Virus record (IMG/VR): IMGVR_UViG_3300021197_000315
Coordinates: 1 to 34,688 of that record
Direction: 5' to 3' (one strand)
DNA: 34,688 nt
From: a virus
Below the pieces are notes generated by a model that worked only from the letters and a program-made list of their open reading frames with translations, did not search any database and was not told the DNA's origin. The number at the start of each line of letters is the position of its first letter. Position 1 is the stretch's first letter. Both the position numbers and the translations under genes were made by a program. Positions 1-6,254 of this stretch are shown one piece after another.

Positions 1-40
1 CGTGTTTGGATCGGTGTTCCGTCCAGTAACTTTGAAATAA
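1..40 (+). CDS. 3' part of a 27-residue protein that spans the window join
   Basis: Reading from the window end, the split Thr codon (AC + C) is completed by base 1. Twelve further codons run to TAA at 38-40, and the encoded tail ends RPVTLK. The 5' part lies at 34645-34688. The peptide has a triplicated TVFG/TVFG/SVFR stretch exactly across the join. The stop is followed by a strong AAGGAGG ribosome site for the next gene. Function is unknown. That the two parts are one gene is an inference from frame continuity and depends on the sequence being circular. Confidence 0.55.
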   Translation, partial: VFGSVFRPVTLK

Positions 41-50
41 GGAGGCGATC

Positions 51-344
51 ATGCCCAAAACTTCAGTTTCAGCAGGCGCAGCAGATACTTGGTCAGACGC
101 GATCCAAGTTGTTGGCAGCTTCAACCTCTCCATCAGCGGCACATTCTCGGCCACTGTTACCGTTCAGCGTTCCGAAGATGGCGCGACTTGGCACGATGTG
201 GACACGTTCACAGCACCGTCCGAAGAGGTGGGCTATGACCCGATCCTGAATTATTACCGCGTTGGCATTGATACAGGCAACTACACGTCAGGCACGGCTG
301 TCGCATACATCAATGGCTACAATGTCTGGCCACCACGCGTTTAA
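51..344 (+). CDS. Small beta-rich phage structural protein (putative)
   Basis: This is a 97-residue protein starting at ATG 51, five bases after an AAGGAGG Shine-Dalgarno, so the start is secure. It has no signal peptide or membrane segment. The sequence is rich in alternating Ser/Thr/Val, with the pattern TVTVQRSEDGATWHDV, which looks like a beta-sandwich (Ig-like) fold common in phage decoration or tail-associated proteins. It follows the tail-fibre module (through the circular join) and precedes the lysis genes, which fits a minor virion component. I do not recognise a named family; the structural role is inference. Confidence 0.7.
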   Translation: MPKTSVSAGAADTWSDAIQVVGSFNLSISGTFSATVTVQRSEDGATWHDVDTFTAPSEEVGYDPILNYYRVGIDTGNYTSGTAVAYINGYNVWPPRV

Positions 345-360
345 TTTTACAGGGATTGCA

Positions 361-600
361 ATGGAAATGACAATCCTCTGGAATGTTGGACTGACAGCCG
401 CGCTGGGCCTTATTGGTTGGCTTGCGCGGCTTGTCTGGTCTGAGCAGCAACGCTTGCAAATTTTGATTAACAAAACGCGCGAAGAGATGGCCAAAGAGTA
501 TGTGACCAAGGTTGAGGTTCATGCTGACATAAATCGCGTGCTTGACCGTCTTGAGCGGCTAGATGCGAAGATAGATAAATTATTTGAGAATAAGAAGTGA
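361..600 (+). CDS. Membrane-anchored coiled-coil protein of the lysis region
   Basis: A 79-residue protein. I take ATG 361 rather than an upstream in-frame start at 262, because the upstream start would overlap the previous gene by 83 bases. Residues about 4-24 form one hydrophobic helix (WNVGLTAALGLIGWLARLVW). The rest is a charged heptad-like coiled coil ending VLDRLERLDAKIDKLF. The stop TGA overlaps the next start (TGATG at 598-602). Its position upstream of a holin and endolysin suggests a lysis accessory (spanin-like or holin-modulating) protein, but the topology alone cannot decide. Confidence 0.7.
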   Translation: MEMTILWNVGLTAALGLIGWLARLVWSEQQRLQILINKTREEMAKEYVTKVEVHADINRVLDRLERLDAKIDKLFENKK

Positions 601-740
601 TGGATCAAAAGGCGATCATATCTGTGCTGTTTGCAGCGGTCATGGGTTTGATTGGCTGGAACATCAAGACCACCAATGAACTTCAGTTGGCTGTTCAGAG
701 GTTGGAAATCATCTTGCTCAATGATGCGATGACAAAATGA
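600..740 (+). CDS. Tiny single-pass membrane protein, lysis region
   Basis: A 46-residue gene whose ATG (600) overlaps the preceding TGA and whose TGA (738-740) overlaps the next ATG (737). This tight coupling argues that it is real. Residues about 5-21 are hydrophobic (AIISVLFAAVMGLIGW), followed by a short amphipathic segment (ELQLAVQRLEIILL). It repeats the design of its upstream neighbour (N-terminal membrane helix plus short coiled coil). It may be a small holin, an antiholin or a spanin subunit; no family is recognised. Confidence 0.6.
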   Translation: MDQKAIISVLFAAVMGLIGWNIKTTNELQLAVQRLEIILLNDAMTK

Positions 741-1204
741 TTGATCCGCTCACAGCGCTTTCAGTTGCTGCTAGTGCTGTAAGCAATGCAAAGTCTCTTC
801 TGGCTGCTGGAAGGGACGCAACAGGCGCTCTGAGCAAGTTTGCTGGTGCAGTCAGTGATGTGAACTACGCTGCTGAGAAAGCAAAGAACCCAAGCATCTG
901 GAAGAGCATGACGGGATCAGCGGAAGCTGAAGCCATTGAGATATTCGCGGCCCAGAAAAAAATGCAGGCCATGAAGAAAGAGATCGAGCAGATCATCGGA
1001 TTTACCTATGGTCAGAAGGGTCTTGAGGAATACAAAGACACGCTTCGTCGCGTTCGCGCCCAGCGCAAAAAGAACGAGTATCGCAAGGCTGAAATCAAAG
1101 AGGCGATCATCGTTTGGACGCTTGGCACGCTGATCGTTTTGGCGGGTGTAGCGGGATTGGGCTTTTTGTTGTATGTTATCGGCAGAAATGAAGGGAAATG
1201 GTAA
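737..1204 (+). CDS. Phage protein with C-terminal membrane helix
   Basis: A 155-residue protein starting at ATG 737 with an ATGA overlap. The N-terminal half is Ala-rich and helical (residues 1-45), the middle is charged and probably coiled coil (about 65-123), and residues about 124-148 form a strong transmembrane helix (IIVWTLGTLIVLAGVAGLGFLLYVIG) before a short tail. No enzymatic motif is visible. It sits between small membrane proteins and the holin, so it is probably part of the lysis or membrane-remodelling cassette. Function is unknown. Confidence 0.75.
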   Translation: MIDPLTALSVAASAVSNAKSLLAAGRDATGALSKFAGAVSDVNYAAEKAKNPSIWKSMTGSAEAEAIEIFAAQKKMQAMKKEIEQIIGFTYGQKGLEEYKDTLRRVRAQRKKNEYRKAEIKEAIIVWTLGTLIVLAGVAGLGFLLYVIGRNEGKW

Positions 1205-1572
1205 TGTCAGGATTACTTGGAAAACTATTTGGTTCTGGAGATGTGATTAAGTCTGGCATCGATCTGATCGACAGCTTCCACACTTCAACAGAAGAAGAGA
1301 TTGCGGCCAAGACTAAGGCCAAGGTTGAAATCATGAACGCCTATGCGCCGTTCAAGCTGGCGCAGCGTGTCATCGCGTTTTCGTTCACTGGTGTTTATCT
1401 TAGCTGCTTTGCAATGGTTCTTGGCTTTACGCTTATGGACCGCGTGGCTGATGCGGCTAAGGTTCAGCAGGTGCTTGAAGACTTCCAGATCGGCTGGGCC
1501 ATGATCGTTATCTTGGGCTTCTACTTTGGCGCAGGCGCTGCTGAAGGCTTCATTGAGAGGAAGAAGAAATGA
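1204..1572 (+). CDS. Holin, GTA 3TM-type
   Basis: A 122-residue protein. ATG 1204 is preferred over ATG 1198 because AAGGG at 1191-1195 is correctly spaced from 1204, and the start forms a TAATG overlap with the preceding stop. It begins with an amphipathic MSGLLGKLFGSG helix. Clear membrane helices are at about 56-77 and 96-113, and the tail is Lys/Arg-rich (ERKKK). This arrangement matches, from memory, the holin family of alphaproteobacterial gene transfer agents. It would form inner-membrane holes that let the adjacent M15 endolysin reach the wall. Confidence 0.8.
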   Translation: MSGLLGKLFGSGDVIKSGIDLIDSFHTSTEEEIAAKTKAKVEIMNAYAPFKLAQRVIAFSFTGVYLSCFAMVLGFTLMDRVADAAKVQQVLEDFQIGWAMIVILGFYFGAGAAEGFIERKKK

Positions 1573-2027
1573 GTGGCTTCAAGTTAAGTCGCCGCAGCTT
1601 AGACCGCTTGGTCGGGGTCAATGATGATCTGGTTGCTGTTGTTAAGTTTGCGATCAATGCGACCAAGACAGACTTCGGGGTGATCCAAGGTCTGCGCACG
1701 ATCGAACAACAGAAAGAGTTGGTTGCCAAAGGCGCGTCACAGACAATGAAGTCTAAGCACCTTGATGGAAACGCGGTTGACCTGATGGCTTACATCAATG
1801 GCCGTGGCTCATGGGAACTTAATCTTTACGACGATCTGGCTGACGCGATGAAAGAGGGCGCTCAGATGGCTGGCGTTGCTGTTCGCTGGGGTGCAGCTTG
1901 GCACATCGATGACATCCGCAAGTGGGATGGCACAATGGAAGAGGCCATGAACGACTACATTGACCTTCGTAGATCACAAGGTCGCCGCCCATTTATCGAT
2001 GGGCCGCATTTCGAAGTTATGGGGTGA
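1569..2027 (+). CDS. Endolysin: M15 family zinc peptidase
   Basis: A 152-residue protein, coupled to the holin by an ATGA overlap at 1569. It carries the M15 signature SKHLDGNAVDL at 62-72, giving zinc ligands His64 and Asp71, and the C-terminal PHFE motif supplies His147. Length and motif spacing resemble the T5-type L-alanyl-D-glutamate peptidase and VanY-like M15C enzymes. It is expected to cleave peptidoglycan cross-peptides at the end of infection. No signal peptide is seen, consistent with release through the neighbouring holin. Substrate specificity cannot be read from sequence. Confidence 0.92.
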   Translation: MSGFKLSRRSLDRLVGVNDDLVAVVKFAINATKTDFGVIQGLRTIEQQKELVAKGASQTMKSKHLDGNAVDLMAYINGRGSWELNLYDDLADAMKEGAQMAGVAVRWGAAWHIDDIRKWDGTMEEAMNDYIDLRRSQGRRPFIDGPHFEVMG

Positions 2028-2030
2028 AAG

Positions 2031-2201
2031 ATGGCGAAGAAACCTGGATTATATGCTAACATCCAAGCCAAGCGGAAACGCATTGCGTCTGGATCAGGCG
2101 AAAAGATGCGCAAGCCTGGAACAAAGGGTGCGCCCACTGCAAAGGCTTTCAAAGCCGCTGCGAAGACTGCGAAGAAACCAACAAAGAAGGGAAAGAAGTA
2201 A
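2031..2201 (+). CDS. Small Lys/Arg-rich conserved phage protein
   Basis: A 56-residue, very basic protein (start ATG 2031 after GGGGTGAAAG). It contains the segment GEKMRKPGTKGAP followed by an Ala/Lys-rich tail ending KKPTKKGKK. Similar short basic proteins with a KPGLYANI start are common in podoviruses, but their role is not known to me. It is the first of three consecutive basic proteins, so nucleic-acid or capsid-interior binding is plausible inference. Confidence 0.8.
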   Translation: MAKKPGLYANIQAKRKRIASGSGEKMRKPGTKGAPTAKAFKAAAKTAKKPTKKGKK

Positions 2202-2263
2202 TGCCATATGGTAAGAAAATGGGAACTAAGAAAACCACTAAAAAAGGTGGCAAGAAGAAATAA
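2201..2263 (+). CDS. Very short Lys-rich peptide
   Basis: A 20-codon frame whose ATG overlaps the preceding TAA and whose TAA overlaps the next ATG (TAATG on both sides). About half of the residues are Lys (MPYGKKMG...KKGGKKK). The reciprocal overlaps and its basic character, matching both neighbours, make it a likely translated gene, although nothing else supports it. Function is unknown. Confidence 0.5.
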   Translation: MPYGKKMGTKKTTKKGGKKK

Positions 2264-2562
2264 TGGCACGTTCGACCGCAGATAAAGCCAAGTCAGCGGT
2301 CAAACGCGCTGGCGTGAAGGGTGTGAACAAGCCCAAACGCACACCTGGTCATCCAACTAAGTCGCACATTGTTGTGGCCAAAGAGGGCGACAAGGTGAAG
2401 ACGATCCGATTTGGACAGCAAGGCGTGTCTGGATCACCGCATAAGAAGGGTGAAAGTGAGGCTGCTAAAAAGCGCCGTGCATCCTTCAAGGCTCGCCATG
2501 CAAAGAATATCGCCAAGGGCAAAATGTCTGCGGCTTACTGGGCGTCAAAAGAAAAGTGGTAA
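2263..2562 (+). CDS. Conserved basic phage protein (DUF6321-like)
   Basis: A 99-residue basic protein starting in a TAATG overlap. It has the conserved-looking block HPTKSHIVVAKEGDKVKTIR, then FGQQGVSGSP, then KARHAKNIAKGKMSAAYW near the C-terminus. From memory this matches a family widespread in marine phages that I believe is called DUF6321; the family number should be confirmed. No catalytic motif is evident. It is the last gene before a strong terminator. Together with two other basic proteins it could bind DNA or RNA, which is inference only. Confidence 0.8.
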   Translation: MARSTADKAKSAVKRAGVKGVNKPKRTPGHPTKSHIVVAKEGDKVKTIRFGQQGVSGSPHKKGESEAAKKRRASFKARHAKNIAKGKMSAAYWASKEKW

Positions 2563-2586
2563 CGCCCAAGATTTACCTCCCCAACT

Positions 2587-2611
2587 GGACCGCTTCGGCG
2601 GTTCTTTTTTT
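2587..2611 (+). terminator. Rho-independent terminator, UUCG loop
   Basis: A GACCGC / GCGGTT stem closes a TTCG tetraloop (2594-2597) and is followed by seven T residues (2605-2611). It lies 25 bases after the last gene of the rightward lysis operon and faces the convergent leftward operon, so it prevents read-through into it. Confidence 0.9.
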
Positions 2612-2668
2612 GCGCTGGAGCGGGATCAGGTGGGAGGAAAACACCCCGCCCCAGCTTTGTGGCCACGC

Positions 2669-3040
2669 TTATCGCTTATCACGATTTCTTTTGTAGCGCA
2701 GCGCATAAATCAACAGTTGGTTCTGTTGCCATTTTGATGCTTTGGGCGAGGTCCATTTTGTAAGCTGGCTTCGGCTTATCCCAAGCAGTTCCGCAGCCTT
2801 TGTCCGTGATGGGAACGTCATGTCCCAGATCTTTATTTCTTTGGCGCGGTTTTTGTTGCCGATCGCAGCGCCCGACAAGCCAAGCCCCACGGTGTCTGCT
2901 GATCCCTTAACGCGCAGTCTTTGGCTGATGGCGCTTGTTGATACGCCCAGCGCTTCTGCGGCTTCTTTGTGCGACTGATACAGGACGCCCCGTATCATCA
3001 CTGGCATGGCGTTAAAGTGTTTTGAGCTGATTTCTGACAT
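2669..3040 (-). CDS. DNA-binding protein with two NUMOD1-like HTH repeats
   Basis: I take the start at 3040 (123 residues). The frame is open to 3115, but that extension lies mostly inside the Ref-like HNH gene. Two similar segments are visible: residues 21-43 (YQSHKEAAEALGVSTSAISQ) and residues 76-96 (FPSRTKAAELLGISRSQLTK). Each has the pattern S-x-x-x-A-A-x-x-L-G-[VI]-S-x-S-x-[IL], as in the NUMOD1 helix-turn-helix modules of homing endonucleases. There is no nuclease domain in this chain. It overlaps the end of the HNH gene by 29 bases and is the last gene of the leftward operon. It may be a targeting partner of the HNH protein or a remnant. Confidence 0.7.
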   Translation of the reverse strand: MSEISSKHFNAMPVMIRGVLYQSHKEAAEALGVSTSAISQRLRVKGSADTVGLGLSGAAIGNKNRAKEIKIWDMTFPSRTKAAELLGISRSQLTKWTSPKASKWQQNQLLIYALRYKRNRDKR

Positions 3041-3380
3041 TTTCCAAAAGTTCTTCTGATGTGCCGTGCTTTGCGTAAAACGCCCTCGGGCTATAATGAT
3101 ATGAGCCTGGTCCAAACTCTGTGCGGTGATGTTTTGGGCACAGTGGCAGGCAGTTCATATCTGACCTTGGTTTGCCTTCATGATGAACCTCGACCGGCCA
3201 GGTTCCGCACACAAGGCAGCGAAGCTGTGCAACGCGCCCCATGTGCAATTTCCCAACTTCACGTTCTGGGCTTGCAAGATAGGCCGCACGCTTTTTGCTG
3301 ATGCGTGGCAGTCCCTTTTTATTCTGTTTTTTTTCTTTTTGTTTTTTAAAACCCAATGGCCCCTTGCCGGTAAGGTTCAT
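3012..3380 (-). CDS. HNH nuclease, Ref/DUF968-like
   Basis: A 122-residue protein from ATG 3380, which overlaps the upstream stop (ATGA) and has GGGAG about 11 bases ahead; a GTG at 3398 is the alternative. A basic N-terminus (GFKKQKEKKQNKKGLPRISK) precedes CLVCGTWPVEVHH and CPKHHRTEFGPG, followed by the FYAKHG motif. This Cys/His pattern is typical of DUF968 and the P1 Ref recombination nuclease: zinc-binding Cys pairs and an HNH ββα-metal core. A role in recombination or DNA processing fits its place downstream of erf, exonuclease and ninB. Confidence 0.8.
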   Translation of the reverse strand: MNLTGKGPLGFKKQKEKKQNKKGLPRISKKRAAYLASPEREVGKLHMGRVAQLRCLVCGTWPVEVHHEGKPRSDMNCLPLCPKHHRTEFGPGSYHYSPRAFYAKHGTSEELLENVRNQLKTL

Positions 3381-3559
3381 TGCAGGTATTTCTCCCACCG
3401 ATGCGCCGCGACTGTCAGTTTTTTGGCATGGTCGTATAAGTCAGTGACCCGCTGCTTATTTCGTCTGGCGCGCTTGATGGCTTCCTCCGTCCGCGCGCGC
3501 TCTTCATTGATCTTTGCTAATTCTTTTCTGGCCTTGGGGCGCATCACGAATTTCCACAT
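3377..3559 (-). CDS. Small basic coiled-coil protein
   Basis: A 60-residue protein with an excellent ribosome site (AGGAGG followed by AAGAACA and ATG). It is almost entirely helical and charged (ARKELAKINEERARTEEAIKRARR), so probably coiled coil, with no enzyme motif. It lies between the GapR-like gene and the HNH gene and overlaps the latter by four bases. No family is recognised. It may be a nucleic-acid-binding or partner protein, but that is a guess. Confidence 0.7.
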   Translation of the reverse strand: MWKFVMRPKARKELAKINEERARTEEAIKRARRNKQRVTDLYDHAKKLTVAAHRWEKYLQ

Positions 3560-3570
3560 TGTTCTTCCTC

Positions 3571-3846
3571 CTAAATTCCAAGTGCTGATTTATACAGTTC
3601 GACAATAGCCTGTTCTTCGGCCAGATCGTCCGCATCGCGCTTCCGATCCGCAATAATCTTGCGCAGTGCTTTTACGTTGAAGCCATTGCCTTTGGCTTCG
3701 GCCATAATTTCTTTCTGGTCTTGCATCAAATCTTGCTTTTCAGCTTCGAGCCGCTCAAAGCGTTCGATGTATGCGCGTATCTGCTCCGCTGTTGCTTTGT
3801 GGGCATTGTCACCCATCGCATCAAATTCTTCGTCGTGTTTAAACAT
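3571..3846 (-). CDS. GapR-like (DUF2312) nucleoid-associated protein
   Basis: A 91-residue protein; ATG 3846 has a GGAG site seven bases upstream, making it better than an upstream in-frame codon at 3861. Residues from about 17 to the end match the GapR/DUF2312 pattern: RAYIERFERLEAEK, then EIMAEAKGNGFNVKALRKII, then EEQAIVELYKSALG. In Caulobacter GapR is a small DNA-binding protein that recognises overtwisted, AT-rich DNA ahead of replication and transcription. The family is essentially alphaproteobacterial, which helps assign the host. In a recombination operon it may organise or relieve torsion in phage DNA, or compete with host GapR. Confidence 0.88.
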   Translation of the reverse strand: MFKHDEEFDAMGDNAHKATAEQIRAYIERFERLEAEKQDLMQDQKEIMAEAKGNGFNVKALRKIIADRKRDADDLAEEQAIVELYKSALGI

Positions 3847-3850
3847 GGTT

Positions 3851-4318
3851 TTACTCCACATGCGCCCATCTTAGGCGACTTCTGATTTTTGATATTCCGT
3901 GTTTTGACATGTTATATTTTCGCATCAGTGGCGCTAAGTCTGGCGGCGCTGATCTGATATATCTAACGTCATCTTCTGTTAGGTTTGTCTTTCCGTTTCG
4001 TTCTCCGATGTTGTTTGTCCCGTGACGCTTTTTGTCGTGCATGTTTTCTTTGTGAGTTTTCCACTTGAGGTGATTTGGATTTACACATGCTGGATTTCCG
4101 CATTTGTGTGCAGCATGTTTCTTCTGTCCCACTGGTTCACCATGAGCCAAAATGCACATCCATCTAGATGCTGTTTTTTGCTTTCCATTTATTACTGCCA
4201 GCCCATAACCTGTGTTGTTTGTTCTGTATGGCCAAATCAAACATTCATCAGATTGCAGACCGACATTACAACGCAAGAATTTTTCACTTGAACCTTTTGG
4301 TGCTATTTTCTTACCCAT
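3851..4318 (-). CDS. HNH homing-type endonuclease
   Basis: A 155-residue protein. ATG 4318 is preferred because AGGAG lies seven bases upstream, within the frame that would otherwise start at 4336. The middle has the HNH_3 core: ASRWMCILAHGEPVG, then AAHKCGNPACVNPNHLKW, then KENMHDKKRHGT. The C-terminal part (LTEDDVRYIRS ... YNMSKHGISKIRSRLRW) is a helix-turn-helix that would choose the target site. It is more A+T-rich than its operon neighbours. It is probably a selfish homing gene inserted between ninB and the GapR-like gene, keeping the overlapping-gene organisation. Confidence 0.88.
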   Translation of the reverse strand: MGKKIAPKGSSEKFLRCNVGLQSDECLIWPYRTNNTGYGLAVINGKQKTASRWMCILAHGEPVGQKKHAAHKCGNPACVNPNHLKWKTHKENMHDKKRHGTNNIGERNGKTNLTEDDVRYIRSAPPDLAPLMRKYNMSKHGISKIRSRLRWAHVE

Positions 4319-4769
4319 CGCAGAACTCCTGTTCATATTTAAGAGCCTCTGGGTCAGTCAATCTAACGCCTTGAACTGACCAATAAAGCTGCATCTGTTC
4401 CATAAATTCCGTCATTTGCATGACGTTCATCAGTCGAGTTACTGGAAGATCAAATGCCTTTATCGCTTCAAGTTTTTGTTCGTAAGGCAAATGCTTCAGA
4501 ACCCGATCGTAGGACAGCTTAAACGCTTCATTCTGCGCGCGCAAGATTGGAACTCCAAAACGCAATTTGCATTCTGCGCGCACATCTTCATGTGTTTGAT
4601 CTCCAAGCTGAACTGCAATGTCTGTGAACCACCTTTGTGCCAGCCTATTTTGCGCCTTAGATCGCGGTGCGCCTTGCGTCCATGTCACAGTAATTGGCAA
4701 CTTTCGATCACGCAGCATGTTAGCAAGTGCATCAACATGCTGCGGTTCTCTGATTATCTTGGTCGGCAT
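4311..4769 (-). CDS. ninB: NinB-like recombination protein
   Basis: A 152-residue protein from ATG 4769 (TGATG overlap with the upstream stop). It contains RSKAQNRLAQRWFTDIAVQL near residue 36, the THEDVRAECKLRFG block and MTEFMEQMQLYW near the C-terminus, the order seen in lambda NinB (Orf family). NinB-type proteins bind single-stranded DNA and help load recombinases in place of RecFOR. It acts with the ERF and exonuclease encoded just upstream in the same operon. Assignment is by remembered family pattern. Confidence 0.85.
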   Translation of the reverse strand: MPTKIIREPQHVDALANMLRDRKLPITVTWTQGAPRSKAQNRLAQRWFTDIAVQLGDQTHEDVRAECKLRFGVPILRAQNEAFKLSYDRVLKHLPYEQKLEAIKAFDLPVTRLMNVMQMTEFMEQMQLYWSVQGVRLTDPEALKYEQEFCDG

Positions 4770-4948
4770 CAGCCTGCACCCTGCTGCGTCCAGTGCGAGG
4801 TCATGACTGAACGAACCAGATCGCGTGGCAGGTCCAGTTCGATCGCAGTCTTGTCCAGCGTCATTGAAGGCATGGCGTTCCATAGACCGCCTGCTTCCTC
4901 TTCGATGCGCTCAAAGGTTTCGATGATTTTGTTCTGATCGACTTGCAT
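4769..4948 (-). CDS. Conserved small protein, leftward operon
   Basis: A 59-residue protein. ATG 4948 lies just after the exonuclease stop and behind a GGGGGATAAG site; the longer frame to 5047 has a Cys-rich extension that is merely the exonuclease gene in another frame. The sequence holds FERIEEEAGGLWNAMPS and a helical LPRDLVRSVMTSHW segment. It may be a small DNA-binding or adaptor protein of the recombination set. No family name is recognised. Confidence 0.65.
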   Translation of the reverse strand: MQVDQNKIIETFERIEEEAGGLWNAMPSMTLDKTAIELDLPRDLVRSVMTSHWTQQGAG

Positions 4949-4949
4949 C

Positions 4950-5564
4950 TTATCCCCCAAACTTGTCGCGCAGCTTTTGCAGCTTGTCTTCGAGTTCAAG
5001 CAAAAACAGGCGCACTTCGGTTTCGATTTCTTTCTGGCGTTCTTCATCAGCCCATACGCGCTGCATCCAGAAGTTCATGTCACCAGGTAGGCGCGGATCG
5101 AAGCTGACGAAATCGCACCATTCGCGCTGACAGCACATCATCTGCACCTGCATCTGCGTGACGTATTTCGCCGGCACCTTTTCGGATAGCAGCGTGTCGA
5201 TGTGCGTGGCGCTATTCGGACACTTGATCTCAACCAGCCCGTCAGCGCCCACAAGCCCGTCAGGAGACGCACCAAAGCCTGTTATGGTAGGGTGGGTTAC
5301 AAAACCGTCTTCAAGCACGTCTTCGCCCGTCATAAGCTCGTATGCGGCCCGTGCCTGCGGCTCTGTCTCTGTTCCCCACTGCATTGCTGCTGATGAAAAC
5401 CCGTCAGCCTTTTCTTGCGTCAGGCGCTCAGTGATAAGCTGGGCCATGTAGTTCGCACGGCTGGCGCTGTATCCGCTCTTGGTCTTGGCCATAACATCGG
5501 CGGTGCGGGATGCTGTTACACATCCCAACCGTGCCGAAAACCATTCGTCACTGCGCTGTTCCAT
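4950..5564 (-). CDS. YqaJ/lambda-type 5'-3' exonuclease
   Basis: A 204-residue protein with a strong GGAGG site six bases upstream of ATG 5564. It has the RecB-like PD-(D/E)XK fold signatures: QRSDEWFSARLGCVTAS at 3-19, the GTETEP motif at 64-69, Asp102 in GASPDG and Glu112-x-Lys114 in VEIKCP. The ten-residue Asp-to-Glu spacing equals that of lambda exonuclease (D119/E129/K131). It should resect double-stranded ends to give 3' single strands for the annealing protein, whose gene overlaps its start by 17 bases. Confidence 0.93.
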   Translation of the reverse strand: MEQRSDEWFSARLGCVTASRTADVMAKTKSGYSASRANYMAQLITERLTQEKADGFSSAAMQWGTETEPQARAAYELMTGEDVLEDGFVTHPTITGFGASPDGLVGADGLVEIKCPNSATHIDTLLSEKVPAKYVTQMQVQMMCCQREWCDFVSFDPRLPGDMNFWMQRVWADEERQKEIETEVRLFLLELEDKLQKLRDKFGG

Positions 5565-6144
5565 TGTCTTCCTCCTTCGGTGCCTGTGCTTTCTTCTTCT
5601 TCAGCATGGCGATTGCGTCTGCTGCTTGCTTGGCGTTCATCTGGTTGAGTTCATCAACCTTCCAATATGCGCAGAACTTCACTTCGTCTGTTTCGGTGTC
5701 AAAGATCAGATCGTTCATCTCTTGGAACTGTTCAGCGCTGATCGGCTTGGGTGGCTCTTGCTTTGGCGCAGCCTTTGCAGCGGCGTTTCCATCGTCATCT
5801 TCAGGTGCAATGCCGGCCATTGCCATGAGACCATAGCGGCGCGCATATGTAACCGCAGAGCCATAGCCTTGCATGTCGTTCTTGCTGACGATCAGTGGCA
5901 CGCGGCAAGAAAGCTGTTCGCCGCTTTCACCGTGGATCAGGATCGTTTCCACAAAGCGGCCCTGTTCGTCTTCGCCAGTGGGCTGGATGACTGCAATGCC
6001 GTGTTCGTTAAGTGCAGGCAGGCACGCATCCATGACGCTACCCAGATCCGCATATTTGCTGCGGAAGTGTGGGTTGTTGGATTGCTTGAGCGCTTTGCCC
6101 ATGTTGATCTGCGCTGCTGCGAGTGATGTTGCGATGCTTTTCAT
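5548..6144 (-). CDS. erf: ERF family single-strand annealing protein
   Basis: A 198-residue protein, close to P22 Erf (about 204). It has the ERF hallmarks NNPHFRSKYADLGSVMDAC at 23-41, EHGIAV, and YGSAVTYARRYGLMAMAGI followed by EDDDGNAA. A Pro/Ala-rich linker then leads to a second C-terminal helical part, as in other Erf proteins. It anneals complementary single strands and works with the exonuclease downstream. The site AGGA lies eight bases before ATG 6144. Recombination of this type can circularise terminally redundant phage genomes. Confidence 0.93.
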   Translation of the reverse strand: MKSIATSLAAAQINMGKALKQSNNPHFRSKYADLGSVMDACLPALNEHGIAVIQPTGEDEQGRFVETILIHGESGEQLSCRVPLIVSKNDMQGYGSAVTYARRYGLMAMAGIAPEDDDGNAAAKAAPKQEPPKPISAEQFQEMNDLIFDTETDEVKFCAYWKVDELNQMNAKQAADAIAMLKKKKAQAPKEEDNGTAQ

Positions 6145-6145
6145 T

Positions 6146-6244
6146 TTAGTATCCTAGTCCATGTCCGATGATTAGGAAGATATAGGCTCCCCCGAAAATT
6201 GAGATGGCCCCGATGAGGTCTGTGATTATGTCTCTGATACGCAT
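6146..6244 (-). CDS. 32-residue membrane peptide
   Basis: A short gene with a perfect AAGGAGG site five bases before ATG 6244 and a stop just before the ERF start. The peptide is one hydrophobic span (LIGAISIFGGAYIFLIIGHG) after a short charged N-terminus (MRIRDIITD). The ribosome site is the main evidence that it is translated. It may be a small membrane toxin, superinfection factor or regulator; nothing in the sequence decides. Confidence 0.6.
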   Translation of the reverse strand: MRIRDIITDLIGAISIFGGAYIFLIIGHGLGY

Positions 6245-6254
6245 GATTTCCTCC

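Noticed and set aside
262-360. Extended N-terminus of the first lysis-region protein
   Set aside because: The region belongs to the preceding structural gene; ATG 361 follows its stop directly.
2612-2668. Terminator for the leftward operon in the convergent gap
   Set aside because: No stem followed by a T-run on the minus strand. A partial GGTGGG/CCCCGCCCC pairing is too imperfect to call.
4949-5047. Cys-rich N-terminal extension of the 59-residue gene
   Set aside because: The extension lies in the exonuclease coding region; ATG 4948 with a GGGGGA site fits the operon.
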